Shown: positions 1 to 19,100 of the stretch, piece by piece
Layout of the letters: every line of letters starts with the position of its first letter
Numbering within the stretch: position 1 is the first letter of the stretch
Source: Thunnus maccoyii
Lineage: Eukaryota; Chordata; Actinopteri; Scombriformes; Scombridae
DNA length: 64,000 nucleotides
Direction: 5' to 3'
Assembly: GCF_910596095.1 (NCBI RefSeq)
Contig: NC_056540.1
Location: 23,993,501 to 24,057,500 of the forward strand
The notes under the pieces: generated by a model
Databases searched by the model: none
Seen by the model: the letters and a program-made list of their open reading frames with translations, nothing else
What the model was told of the DNA's origin: nothing
Made by a program: the position numbers and the translations under genes

Positions 1-543
1 GCGGGAGAAAGGGGGGCAGGGAGACTTACAGATCTCGAGGTGGAGGTCTGACAGGAGTCAGCATTTATATGGGTATTAAATATACAGCGGAACTCAGATA
101 TAATGACCCCCCAACCTGCACGCTGGCACCTCTGCTTTACTAGTCTGCCTTTACCTGCCATGTGGCACTGAGAGGAACAAACATTTTCTGTTTTTTCTGT
201 CTTCATGCACCTTTTTTAGAAGAGTATTCAAAGCCAAAATACAACTTGTTCTCTGTTTTGTGACATTTTATTATTTCATTATTCAAAATCATTTGCATTA
301 CATGCTTGTGTTGACTGAAAATTGCCTTTTTACATGCTGAAAGGAAACTGCACAGTAACAAAAAAATACATTTACATTTGTCAGTTTAAGGTTTAAACAA
401 ACACTGTAACTTATCAATGCTTAAGTACAAGTACGATTGATCAACGACTCCCCGAAATGTGGAATTGTGCTACTTAGATGTTTTCAATCAAAGTCTGTTT
501 CGTTTTAAGAGAAACCCTTCTCCTCCCACACGTCCTGGAGGTC
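1..543 (-). other. 3' UTR and downstream flank of the actinodin-like gene
   Basis: Sequence below the stop codon of the minus-strand gene at 544-2500. A minus-strand AATAAA (TTTATT on the plus strand at 267-272) is the best poly(A) signal, giving a 3' UTR of roughly 280-300 nt. Left of about 240 I see no gene. Open frames crossing 459-1416 on the plus strand are antisense shadows of the proline-rich exon. Confidence 0.5.
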
Positions 544-2500
544 CTACTCAGCGTCCTCTGCAGGCTCATCAGCAGCAGCATCAGGCTGAGGGTACTGGAA
601 GCGGACGGGGTCGTACAGATCATCCCTGGGGTCGTAGGGGGAGGGGTTGTAGTAAGGGTAGGGAAAGAAGGGGCCTTTCTTCTCGATGGGAGCAGGGGGT
701 GCTGGCTCCTCCACAGGTTCCTCCTTCTCTTCCTCCTCCACAGGAGCAGGAGGAGGTGGCGGTGGCGGGACCACGATCTTCCCCTTGATGGGCCTGGGTG
801 GGTGGTCAATCAGGCAGTCGGGGTCCCAGTAGGGGTCACAGTCGTACTCCATGCCCTTGAAGGTGCGGATGGGGGCCGGGGGAGACTTCTTGACGAGGAC
901 CAGTTGAGGTGGAGGTGGGGCAGACTTCTTTGGTGGAGGGGGAGGAGGTTGGGGCACTGCGACTGGGGCCGGGGGGACCTTCTGGGGGGTGCATTGGGGG
1001 TGGTAGCGGGGGTCGCAGAGGACAGGCACAGCGCCGCTAGGCAGGTAGACGATGTGGGGCTTGCAGAGGGGATCCTTTTTGTTGCACAGGTAGAGCACGT
1101 CGGCCTGGGAGATGCCAGGAGCAAGAGGGAGAGCTGGGAGAGGAGCAGGGGTCGCTTGAGGCTCTGCGGGCTTCGGGACGCCTTTCATAGGAGGTGGAGG
1201 AGGAGCAGCTTTGCATTTCTTGTCTGTTGCCGGGTCGCACATGATCATAGGCACTCCCAGTTTGCTCTGGAAATAAGAAGCGTTGGGGCCGTAGGCGTTC
1301 TCCAGGTACCTCATCTGCTGGTAGAGCATCCGCAACCTGTCGATCTCATACAGCTGAGGGGCGGAAAACACAACAGAATATCAACACAAAGGCCTTTAAT
1401 AAAGATAAATCAGTGAAGAATATAAATGTTATTGGTGTTATACACCAGAAACACACTACATGATTTAAAGACAACTGAAGTTCTGCGTCAGTGTTTCCGG
1501 CCTTTTCGGTTTGAGACCAGTTAAAATTAAGCAAAGTTTACTTGCAGCTGGTTGCATATGTCTACGTTGTCAGACCAGTTCAACCAGTGAGCTTTTTTCT
1601 TTTGAATACATTTTAAAAAATACAATTATCCAGTTAGTCAAAATGGGAGGAAACAAAGATTAAATGAAAGTGTGAAAAGCTAAACATCATTTGGTTTTAG
1701 CTCCTCTACAGAGGTAATTGTTTTGTAGCAGCTCGGATTAATCTCACCACTCCTTGTTCTACATAGTGGGGTCTCCACCAGTCGGAGTAAAAATCCCATA
1801 ATCCCATAATCTGTGACATTTCAAAAACCTTTTAGGGTGTATATATGAATAGACACAGTTGTCTGTATATACGGAATATTTTAGGATTAAATTCTCCATT
1901 TATATTAATTATGGAAGTGATGCAACCAGACTAAGAAACCTGAGTCTCACTGGGAAGATTAAGAATATGTTTACTTGCACTGAGCATATTGTCTTTGCAG
2001 GTAACAGGTTATTTTAGGAGACCAGAGTCTGTCTTACCCCCTCAATGTGTCCGATGCTGCTGTAGTAGCGGTAGTAAGACTGGAAGTCTGGGTTGCCTCT
2101 GTACCATCTGGGGTCCACAGCGTTTCGCTTTGGTCTGGAGTGAGTCAGGAAGTCATTTGCTCTCTCAGAGCCGATACTCACATCACTGACAGGGACCATC
2201 TCTGTTAAACAAGTGAAGAAGATGATGCTCAGTCCCTTAAAAAAGCTGAACTGCTGGACAGAGTCAAATACTGTCCTGAAAAGTGATTTAATAACTGCTC
2301 TCACCTTCCTGTTTGATGGCATTCAATAACGATTTGGCGTTCAGAAGGCCTGAAAGAGGATATAAATTATTTGTTGGATGTTAATCTGGTATAAATTTGA
2401 GAAATTTGTCTTTTAGAAGTTGTACGTCAAAGAATCAGAACTGACCTGGGAGCCACGTCAGACAGCACAGCGTCCCCGCCAACCATAACATCGAACTCAT
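544..2500 (-). CDS. Actinodin-family secreted proline-rich protein (fin-fold actinotrichia component)
   Basis: Four coding exons, minus strand: 2446-2500, 2305-2349, 2038-2201 and 544-1353, all in phase, giving 357 residues. The start is chosen because it opens a clear signal peptide ([19 protein letters not shown]). Residues ~55-65 carry a dibasic RPKR convertase site, followed by a [15 protein letters not shown] segment. The long last exon is very rich in proline and repeats a two-cysteine motif of the form C-DP-x(n)-C ([35 protein letters not shown]). It ends in an acidic tail. Signal peptide, RxKR site and repeated CDP motifs are what I associate with actinodins, which build the collagen-like actinotrichia of fish fins and are absent from tetrapods. 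That link is from memory of the family; the sequence itself shows only a secreted, processed, proline-rich protein. Which paralogue (and1-and4) cannot be decided. It lies downstream of mcm7 on the same strand. Confidence 0.7.
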
Positions 2501-2969
2501 CTTGAACCCCTGCAGACCAGAGAGGCAGTGTTTCATGAAGAAAGAAAAGATAGAAAGAAAATAGGACAGTTATCATAAAATCATCCCTAGTTGATAACTT
2601 CTATTGTTAAATTTAAAATGTTTATCTGTACACTTATATCCATAAAGAAAAACATATTTAAAGGTATGCAGGTAACCTTTTGGTCATCTATACATTGGAT
2701 TTTGTTACTAAAATGGAGGAATTTTCTCAAAGATTTTAATATATAACAGATTTACAAACAAATTTGTTAAAGGTAGTAAAGTAAACTTGTCTCCAGGCGA
2801 ACTTATTCTCCTACTACAGTTTTAAATACACTTCAATCGCTATGAAATTCAACACATCACAGCTGCAAGAGAAGAATTTACACCAGTTAACTGAATAAAA
2901 TGCTATTAGTAGTTTAGATGATCAAGTATTGTGAACGTCAGAGAAATCATCACACCACATTTTACTCAC

Positions 2970-3022
2970 CTGTGTCAGGAAGCTGTCTTCACCGCACTAA
3001 CAGGGCCGAGTGAGTTAAATAC
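2970..3022 (-). promoter_or_regulatory. Probable 5' non-coding exon and TATA-like promoter of the actinodin-like gene
   Basis: A consensus donor (GTGAGT on the minus strand) ends a non-coding exon at 2970. The ATG exon has a matching acceptor about 9 nt before the start codon. A TATA-like TGTATTTAAC on the minus strand (3013-3022) would place the transcription start near 2990, giving a first exon of only ~20-25 nt. Inferred from spacing alone. Confidence 0.35.
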
Positions 3023-3029
3023 AGATCTC

Positions 3030-4180
3030 TGCGTCAGTCACCCTCAAACATGATCTCCTGTCCAATAGGAGCTCAACAACTTTGAGACCAATACTTGTTT
3101 CTCCACCTCCCTTTTACCTTTTTAATAGTGTTTAATATGGTGCCTTCGGCGCCAATTAGGAATAAAAAGCCCCTGGACTTTTAGCAGCAAAGCCATAAAG
3201 AGAACAGACTTCAAATGGAAACTCCCCATTAAGTCTGGAAGGAAAGCATCACCTGCTGGGACAACTGCAACTGTGGAGAAAATGCTGCCAACTAACAAAA
3301 TATCTCAGCTAAAAAAAAAAACAGTAAAAATCATAGATGACAACCTGCGTTGCTTTAAACATACATTTATGATGACTTGTTAGAGATTTCTTAAACACTG
3401 TCTGCTCCAAAAGGTGGTTATTTTTACCCAGAAAACACCTGCTTTTTTTAACAGTTGTGTGACTGGGAGATGACTATCAACTCTCTGAGCATTACGGAAG
3501 CTGCCTTTTTTCGTCTTGGCATGTTCACTATTAAATTTGAAGTGTTAAAAATCAGACTAAAGTTGCATTCTTACAGGATGTTGTCATACTAAACACGCTA
3601 CTTGTTGTAAACTTAATGCGTGTTTGTGAGTTGAAGCCTCAGAGCTGTAGCTCCTAACTTGAAAACTTTTTTTCAGCCTTCATCACGGTTATCACACGTT
3701 ATTCACTAAGTGGCCTGACGGTATTCAACAAAATAAAATTACAACAATTCAGTTTTGGGTTGCTGATGAAAATGAAGTCAGTTGATCCTCAGAAGATAAA
3801 TCGATGCTCCAAGAACAAACTTTTCATTTGTCAAATGTGTTAAATATGATGATTTCCTGTTTCCTTTTTTTATGACAGTAAACTAACAGTTGTTTAAAGA
3901 TGAAGCTCAGAAGAAGCTCTGATGGGCATTTTCCACCATTACACACCAAAAGATAATGAAAATAATCATTAGTTGCAGCCGTATATGTTTGCATGTTTTA
4001 CAAGTGAGATTTTTACAAGGTTTTACCCAAAGCAGCAATTATGTCAACAAAGCTGCTCCAGAAGCAAACTGGTGTTGAGCGGTTTTTATTGGGTGTCTTT
4101 TTTTCTGAGGTGGATAGACTATTTTATTTGCCTGTAGTTATATAAAATCAGAAAACTAAAGAAATAAATGGAGCAAACTA
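3030..4180. other. Intergenic region between the mcm7 3' end and the actinodin-like promoter
   Basis: No coding frame with family resemblance or good codon pattern. At 3955-3984 there is an isolated end fragment (TAATGAAAATAATCATTAGT-type) of the ~355-bp MITE family found elsewhere in the window. The rest is unique AT-rich sequence in which I recognise nothing. Confidence 0.5.
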
Positions 4181-4223
4181 ATAGTGATAAAGCATGAGTC
4201 TGCACATGCAAATATAGATGTAT

Positions 4224-4408
4224 CCGTGAGATCAGGGACAGGAGAAAGTGATCAAATTTGCAATGAAATAGAAGTTTGCATAGAATTTGCTTTAAGCTAC
4301 ATTCAGATTTAATGAACAAAGATACTGGTAGAAGTTATTTCTCATCATTCTGGAGTCCACAACTTGGCAAACAACCAGCCAGGCACTCCACTAATGACTG
4401 GTCAGATC
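4224..4408. repeat. Interspersed repeat, copy 1 (second copy in mcm7 intron 10)
   Basis: Sequence from AGAAAGTGATCAAAT through TGGTAGAAGTTATT to TGGTCAGATC is closely repeated in the same order at 8490-8690. This copy runs directly into the Tc1-like fragment, whereas the mcm7 copy does not. Origin unknown; it may be an internal part of a larger dispersed element. Confidence 0.65.
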
Positions 4409-4409
4409 T

Positions 4410-4830
4410 GCAAATCAATACAAAGTTGTTCTGAGTGATCACTTTTATCCTATGATGAAACATTCCTATCCTGATGGGAGTGGTCTCTAACAGGATGACA
4501 ATGCCCCGATCCATAGGGCACAAGGGGTCACTGAATGGTTTGAGTATGAAAATGATGTGAATCATATGTTACGGCCTTCACAGTCACCAGATCTCAACCC
4601 AACTGAACACCCATGGGAGATTTTGGGCCGACGTGTTAGACAGCGCTCTCCACCACCTCCTCATCGCCAAATGAGGGATTATCTCTCTGAAGAATGGTAT
4701 TCATCCCTCCAGAAGAGTTCAGACTGGTAGAATCAACGCCAAGGAGCACTGAAGCTGTTCTGGTGGCCCAACAACCTTACTAAGACACTTTATGTTGGTT
4801 TTTCCTTTAATTTGTCACCCGTCTGTATAT
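4410..4830 (+). mobile_element. Decayed Tc1/mariner-like transposase 3' fragment
   Basis: Plus-strand translation at ~4480-4735 gives recognisable pieces of the C-terminal half of a Tc1-type DDE transposase. These are a QDDNAPIHRAQGVTEWF block, then [15 protein letters not shown], then a region ending near SLQKSSDW. The QDD/N-AP-H and SPDLNP-E motifs carry the second aspartate and the last acidic residue of the catalytic triad in Tc1 enzymes. Stops and frameshifts interrupt the frame and the N-terminal DNA-binding half is missing, so this is a dead fragment. Non-coding sequence after 4735 runs to about 4830 and looks like the transposon 3' end. No intact terminal inverted repeats were found. 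Confidence 0.75.
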
Positions 4831-5065
4831 CGCTATTGTTTGTTAGAGTAAATGAGAGTTTTCCATCTATAGACTATTATTTCTGCTGATGTAATACCAG
4901 ATAACCAAATTTGTTTCTTAATCATGAGGAACTTAAGCAATGAATCATCATTTGGCAACAGGATATCTGGAGAAAAAGGGGAAATGCATTTAACATGCAA
5001 CTTTGTTCGTCCCATCTAACATGCACACAGGAGTCAAAAGGAAACAAACAGTACTGAACCATCAA

Positions 5066-5071
5066 TTTATT
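5066..5071 (-). terminator. mcm7: Poly(A) signal of mcm7
   Basis: AATAAA on the minus strand, about 420 nt past the mcm7 stop codon. The predicted 3' UTR contains a short (AAC)n tract at 5205-5226. Confidence 0.5.
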
Positions 5072-5490
5072 ATAACTATCTGTCACAATACAAGGCTCAA
5101 AGTTAATTTATCTTGCCTGATTTGCATTACAATGTATAAAATGTACAGAAATGCTCAGTATCAAAGAAACTGGAAGCTTTAAGTTCTAAACTGCAGATAG
5201 TACTAAACAACAACAACAACAACAACCTCTGACATACATATTTACAAGCAATTTACTGGTGAACAGGAATCTTAAACATAAAAATAAGCATAGCTGTGGA
5301 TCTCCAACTGCAGGAATTTTTGCAAAAATGGTCATGCTTAAAAAATGTCCAGTTTCTGTTTGACTTGTGTTACAAAAATGCTGGAGGAGGAAAAATAAAG
5401 AGTCCCAATATAAGTCTGTAGAAAGCCCACAATAAAGAGTTTCTCCCTCAGGTGGCTGAAACGCAGCGTGTGTTAAAGAGTGCAGGTTCT

Positions 5491-14470
<8,980 letters not shown>

Positions 14471-14645
14471 GGCTGTAGACGTTGACCCTCAGGTGAGATA
14501 ACTTGATTACAAAATGCTACGGTGCAAACTGACCCAAAAAATCAGTTTAAATTCCCGGTTTAGTCTCTTTACTATCACCGGAGACCAGCGTTCATTCACT
14601 CTCAGTTTGGTCTCCCCGGTCGCGCTGCAAGAAGTGGCGCGAGTC

Positions 14646-14782
14646 TGACGTCGCCAGCAGCCAATCATGACGCTCCTTTCAGCACGGAGAGGCGGGCTTT
14701 CGTGGTGGCGCGAAAGCTGCGGGCGAATGCACGTCACGTGACTCGACTAACTTCCGCCCTGTTTGTCAGTAATGGCGCGAAA
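14646..14782 (-). promoter_or_regulatory. mcm7: mcm7 promoter: two E2F-type sites, E-box, CRE-like and CCAAT motifs
   Basis: Within ~320 bp upstream of the mcm7 start codon are two copies of GGCGCGAAA (14707-14715 and 14774-14782), which read TTTCGCGCC on the gene's strand and fit the E2F consensus TTTSGCGC. An E-box CACGTG lies at 14735-14740, TGACGTC at 14646-14652 and a CCAAT box at 14661-14665. E2F control of MCM genes at G1/S is established in vertebrates; the use of these particular sites is inferred. Confidence 0.65.
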
Positions 14783-15054
14783 GGCGATGATTGGATTTCA
14801 TACAACTGACTGACCCCAAAGTGAACTCAGATACTGTAGTACATACTGAATAAACACCGAAGCTTGGCCAAATTAACCCATTAAAACTCTCAGTTATTAA
14901 AGTTTTATTGTTTTCATAGTAGGCTAAAAATACTTTATGAAAATATACATTATTTTGCTGACTGGAGGGCGTCATACTCCTCTCAAATACCTCATTACAG
15001 ACAAGAGGTGTCCAAATTTTATCCTGGAAAAAAATAAGAATGATGATGATTATT

Positions 15055-15085
<31 letters not shown>

Positions 15086-16010
15086 TGTCCTTCTGCACTG
15101 CACTTCCATAAACTGTTCATCTTTTTGGCGCTGTAACTATACAGTAAGACCTTATAGCTAGATGTTTTTGTATTTATTACTGGTGATTTAACAGCTGATT
15201 TTTATTATTGTATGATTATGTTGATGGTTATTATGGTTATTTAATTATAACTAAAATGAATATACAGTATAGTTAGTATTTATTTTTACTTTCTTATTTT
15301 AACATTACTTTCCATTTCTTCTATACAGTGTCCTCATTATGTTTTATTTAATAGTGTTATTGGAGGAAAGAAAGGATGTATGCACTATAAAAGCAATAAA
15401 CTGTACTAGTGAAGTTTTTCTGTCTCTGCTCATTTACTTTTATCTTTTTTTTGGTATTTCTGCCTTTATCTGAAGCTGGAAGTATATAATTCAAACCTCA
15501 GATGGTGCAATTATGTTTATGTGATATATGTCTTAACCAAAAGGCTCCATACTAATGATATTGTCTTTTCTCTAAACTGCACTGAGGTTGTGTTTCTATA
15601 TCTGTCACGCTCACTAATAAACACCTCAGCATCATCTGATCCTGTGAAGACACTTTTGGAGTTACTTTGCACAATCAAGCACCTTTTATTCGATATCAAA
15701 TGAACAAGTGCTCATCAAAAACAAAAGCTTCTATCAACAACATGAAACACAGTGAAAGATATGGAACACAGGAGGAGAGACTCAGCTTGCTGCCAGCCCG
15801 CAGGGATCTAACTAAACGTTGGCACATTTCTTTCGAACATTTGGCATATTTTGTGTCCAAAACATTAACATTCGTCCAAAGAATTACAACAAATTTTGTC
15901 TCCAGACTTCATGAGCATTATTTTTTCTACCCCTCCAACAAAATGAATGACTGACATGGATCTATTAGGTGAAGTCAGTAAGGGGTCATTTAGAAGAACA
16001 GACAGCCCCG
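14783..16010. other. Intergenic region between mcm7 promoter and stag3 3' end
   Basis: No recognisable gene. It contains a (TAA/ATT)n tract at 15041-15084 and otherwise unique AT-rich sequence. The short open frames here show no family resemblance. Confidence 0.5.
15041..15084. repeat. (TAA)n microsatellite
   Basis: GAT/ATT triplets pass into an uninterrupted (AAT)n run. Likely length-polymorphic. Confidence 0.9.
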
Positions 16011-16013
16011 ATA

Positions 16014-16019
16014 TTTATT
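16014..16019 (-). terminator. stag3: Poly(A) signal of stag3
   Basis: AATAAA on the minus strand about 110 nt past the stop codon at 16130-16132. The 3' UTR would be short. Confidence 0.45.
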
Positions 16020-16129
16020 ACTCTCAAATGTACTGAAAACAGTAAATATGTAGCAGTGTTGAAGAGATGTATCCAAGCTTGCAATCACGAGGAACTCTTG
16101 TTCCCAGGACAGTCCGGATCTCTGTGTCC

Positions 16130-19100
16130 TCAGTCAAAGAGCTCATCAAGGACACTTGCTGAGGTGTGACGTGTGGAAGGCTGCAGAGCAAAAACAGGAC
16201 AAAGAAAGTCTGAGCTTTGCAGGAATGTAGTCGTTAAATCATTGGCATCACGCCAAGCAAAGAAAAAGCTATAAATCCTGCAGTAATTTACCACTAGTGG
16301 CGTCATCTCAACCTCAATGTGTCTCACACATTAGAAACAGGTAATCTACTCTCGATTTTTTAAAATATCCTCTCTAGTGGTGCTATTAGATGTACAAGTC
16401 AGTTCTGCAAATCAAAAGAATCATGTATTATCACAGGCAACTCAGATGAGATGAAGTTGACCTGATCCACTATAGTGAGTTATTAAGGTGCATCTTAAAC
16501 TGATTATATAGAACTGAGAGAACGCTGTAAATACCCAAATTTAATAAAATCTGTATATTATTGTCAATTTTTCAAATATCTTTCATACAAATACAGGATT
16601 TAAAACACAAATTGTTCATTAATTATACCTGACAGATAATTTCTTCTTTTAACTACATTATATATAAATCTTATTTTAACTGGTTTTAAAATGGTTTGGT
16701 CAAGATTGACCAAGATTGTTTTATTTACCAGTGTATAAGCAGATTCACCGTCAGAAGCACTTTCATAATTCTCAATCTCAGCTTCCTCTCTTTCTGCACT
16801 CTCGTCCTCAATCAGAGACAGTCTGTGAAGCAAACACAGATTATTTTTATGGTGATTAATTAGCTGTCACTTAATGAGACGAATCTTCAGATTTAATAAA
16901 TATTACTGATGACACAGTTTGTATCCTCGTCTTACAAGGTCAGATGGGAATTCAGGTCTTGCTGATCCAAGGTGCGGCCACTCTGGTCGGAGGAGGACTG
17001 GCGATGTCTGGTGGCCTTCACCTTTCGCATCTGAAACCTGGAGAGAAGCAGCAGATTGTAAATACTGGCAGCCGTGGAAACATTTTCAGGGACAAAGTTG
17101 TTGGCATTGTCGGTCGGTTGGTCCACCACTTTGTTCCAGACTGAAATACCACAACAACTACTGGATGGATTGACATGAAATGTTGTGCAGACATTTATGG
17201 TCCCCAGAGGATCTGACTTTGGTGCAACCTTGACTTTTGCCTTGGAGCCACCAGCAGGTCAAAGTTTTCATTTGTTCTGTGATATAGCTCAACATCTACT
17301 GATTGGATTGGCGCAAAATTCTATAAAAGACATTCATGATTACCAGACGATAATGACTTTTGGGATTCTCTAACTTTCCCTCCAGTACCCAGACATGTGG
17401 AAATGTCTCAATTACAGCTGCAACTAACGACTATTTTCATTATCAATTAATCTGTTGCCTGTTTTCTCAATTAATCGGTTAGTTGTTTGGTCTACAAACT
17501 GTCAGAAAATGGTGAAAAATGTTTATCACTGCTTCCCAAAGCCAAAGGTGACGTCTTCAAATGTCTTGTTTTGTCCTGACCAACAGTCCAAAACTCAAAG
17601 ATATTCAGTTTACTGTCGTAGAGGATAAAAGAAACCAGAAAATATTCACATTTGAGAAGCTGGAACCAGAGAATTTGGATTAAAAAAAAAAGTGTCTACT
17701 GTAGCTACTGCAGACATACTGATGATAAAAATGCAGCGTACCCAGAGGAGAACTCCTCCTCAGACTCCAGCTCGGTTAAGCCACTGCCAACATCAGACTC
17801 TGCGGCTCTGGGTTGCCTGGAGGCCTGCTGCGCCGCTCTCTGTCTCAGAGCGGTGGAGGTGAGGGCTGGTGTGGGCAAGCTGCTGTGGATACTGCTGCTG
17901 TCCAACCAGGATCCTCTGGCGGTGCTGGACACTGAACCTGGAGGAGACAGAAGTCACGACAGAACGTCATTACTTTTGACATTTCATGTTTTCCAACTCA
18001 TGCCAACAGATGACATTGTCATTATCTCAAGTGGTGGATTTATGAAGATATTAACACTGACAAGGTAAAGGGTGTGAATTTCACAAATCCATACCGGGTA
18101 TGTGCTGTATACAGACTCGTGCAATTTGCATGTAGTGCTGAAACAATTAGTTGTGAGTAATCAATAAGTCAAGCAAAATGCCAATTATTTGCTGTTTCAG
18201 CCACTCAAATGTGAGATTTGCTGCTTTTCTCTGTTCATATAATTGTAAATGTAATATCTTTGAATTTGGACTGTTAGTTGAGTAAAACAAGCAATTTGCA
18301 GATGTTACTTACACAAATGATCATTAGTTGCTGCCTTCCTTCCACCAAGATATTCATAACTCTAACAACACTGTTTTTTAGTCAACTGTCACCTCTGGTC
18401 CACCCAAAACAAAAAAACTGTGAAAAGTGTATTCATACACACTGCTGTGTCCATCTCACCCTGAGCGGTGGTCCTCTTGCGTTTAGCTACAGGGGTATCA
18501 TGTGAGGAGATGGCGTCACCTCCCTCCCCCTGTTCTCTGGGTTTGGAAGTGGAGCGACCCTCCAAAGAACGCTGATACAGTCTAACCGACGTCCAGGAGA
18601 GGGCAGCGCTGGGACATTCTGATTTCAGAAACGCTGCACTGGGAGGGGATGAAAGAGTGACAGAGAGATGAGGACAAAGACCAAGGAAACCTTTGTTAAT
18701 GTAAAGCAGTTCAGGTTCAGGTTTCACTCAATTATACTGAATCAAATCCAGTCCAGGACCACGAATAATACAAAATCTAAAGTTAACATTTGAAGAATGA
18801 GAACATAAGCATCGGTGTCTGTGTTTAGTTTTTGTTTGTGTGGATGTGGATTTTGTTCTTGTTGCTCACAGCTGGGTGCGGTCCTGTTGCAGCAGCTTGA
18901 AACTGAACTCGCTCAGGATCTCCAAGAAGGCCACGTTTGGGTGCTGCTCTTCTCCCTCCTGTGGGTCCCGGAAGGCAAAACGTATACCATCGCTGAGAGA
19001 AAAAAAACAATATAAATACATACAAATATGTAAAACATAAATTTAGATGACAGAATGAACAGCTATAGTGCACAAAAATACTTTAATATTTCATTTGTTA

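Noticed and set aside
459-1416. Long plus-strand open frames (109-312 residues) opposite the actinodin-like last exon
   Set aside because: They are antisense to a GC-rich proline exon whose minus-strand frame has spliced neighbours, a signal peptide and family motifs. The plus-strand products are low-complexity and arginine/valine-rich.
14507-15098. Minus-strand open frames upstream of mcm7
   Set aside because: They overlap the promoter and a (TAA)n tract, with no family resemblance and no splice connection to the mcm7 start exon.
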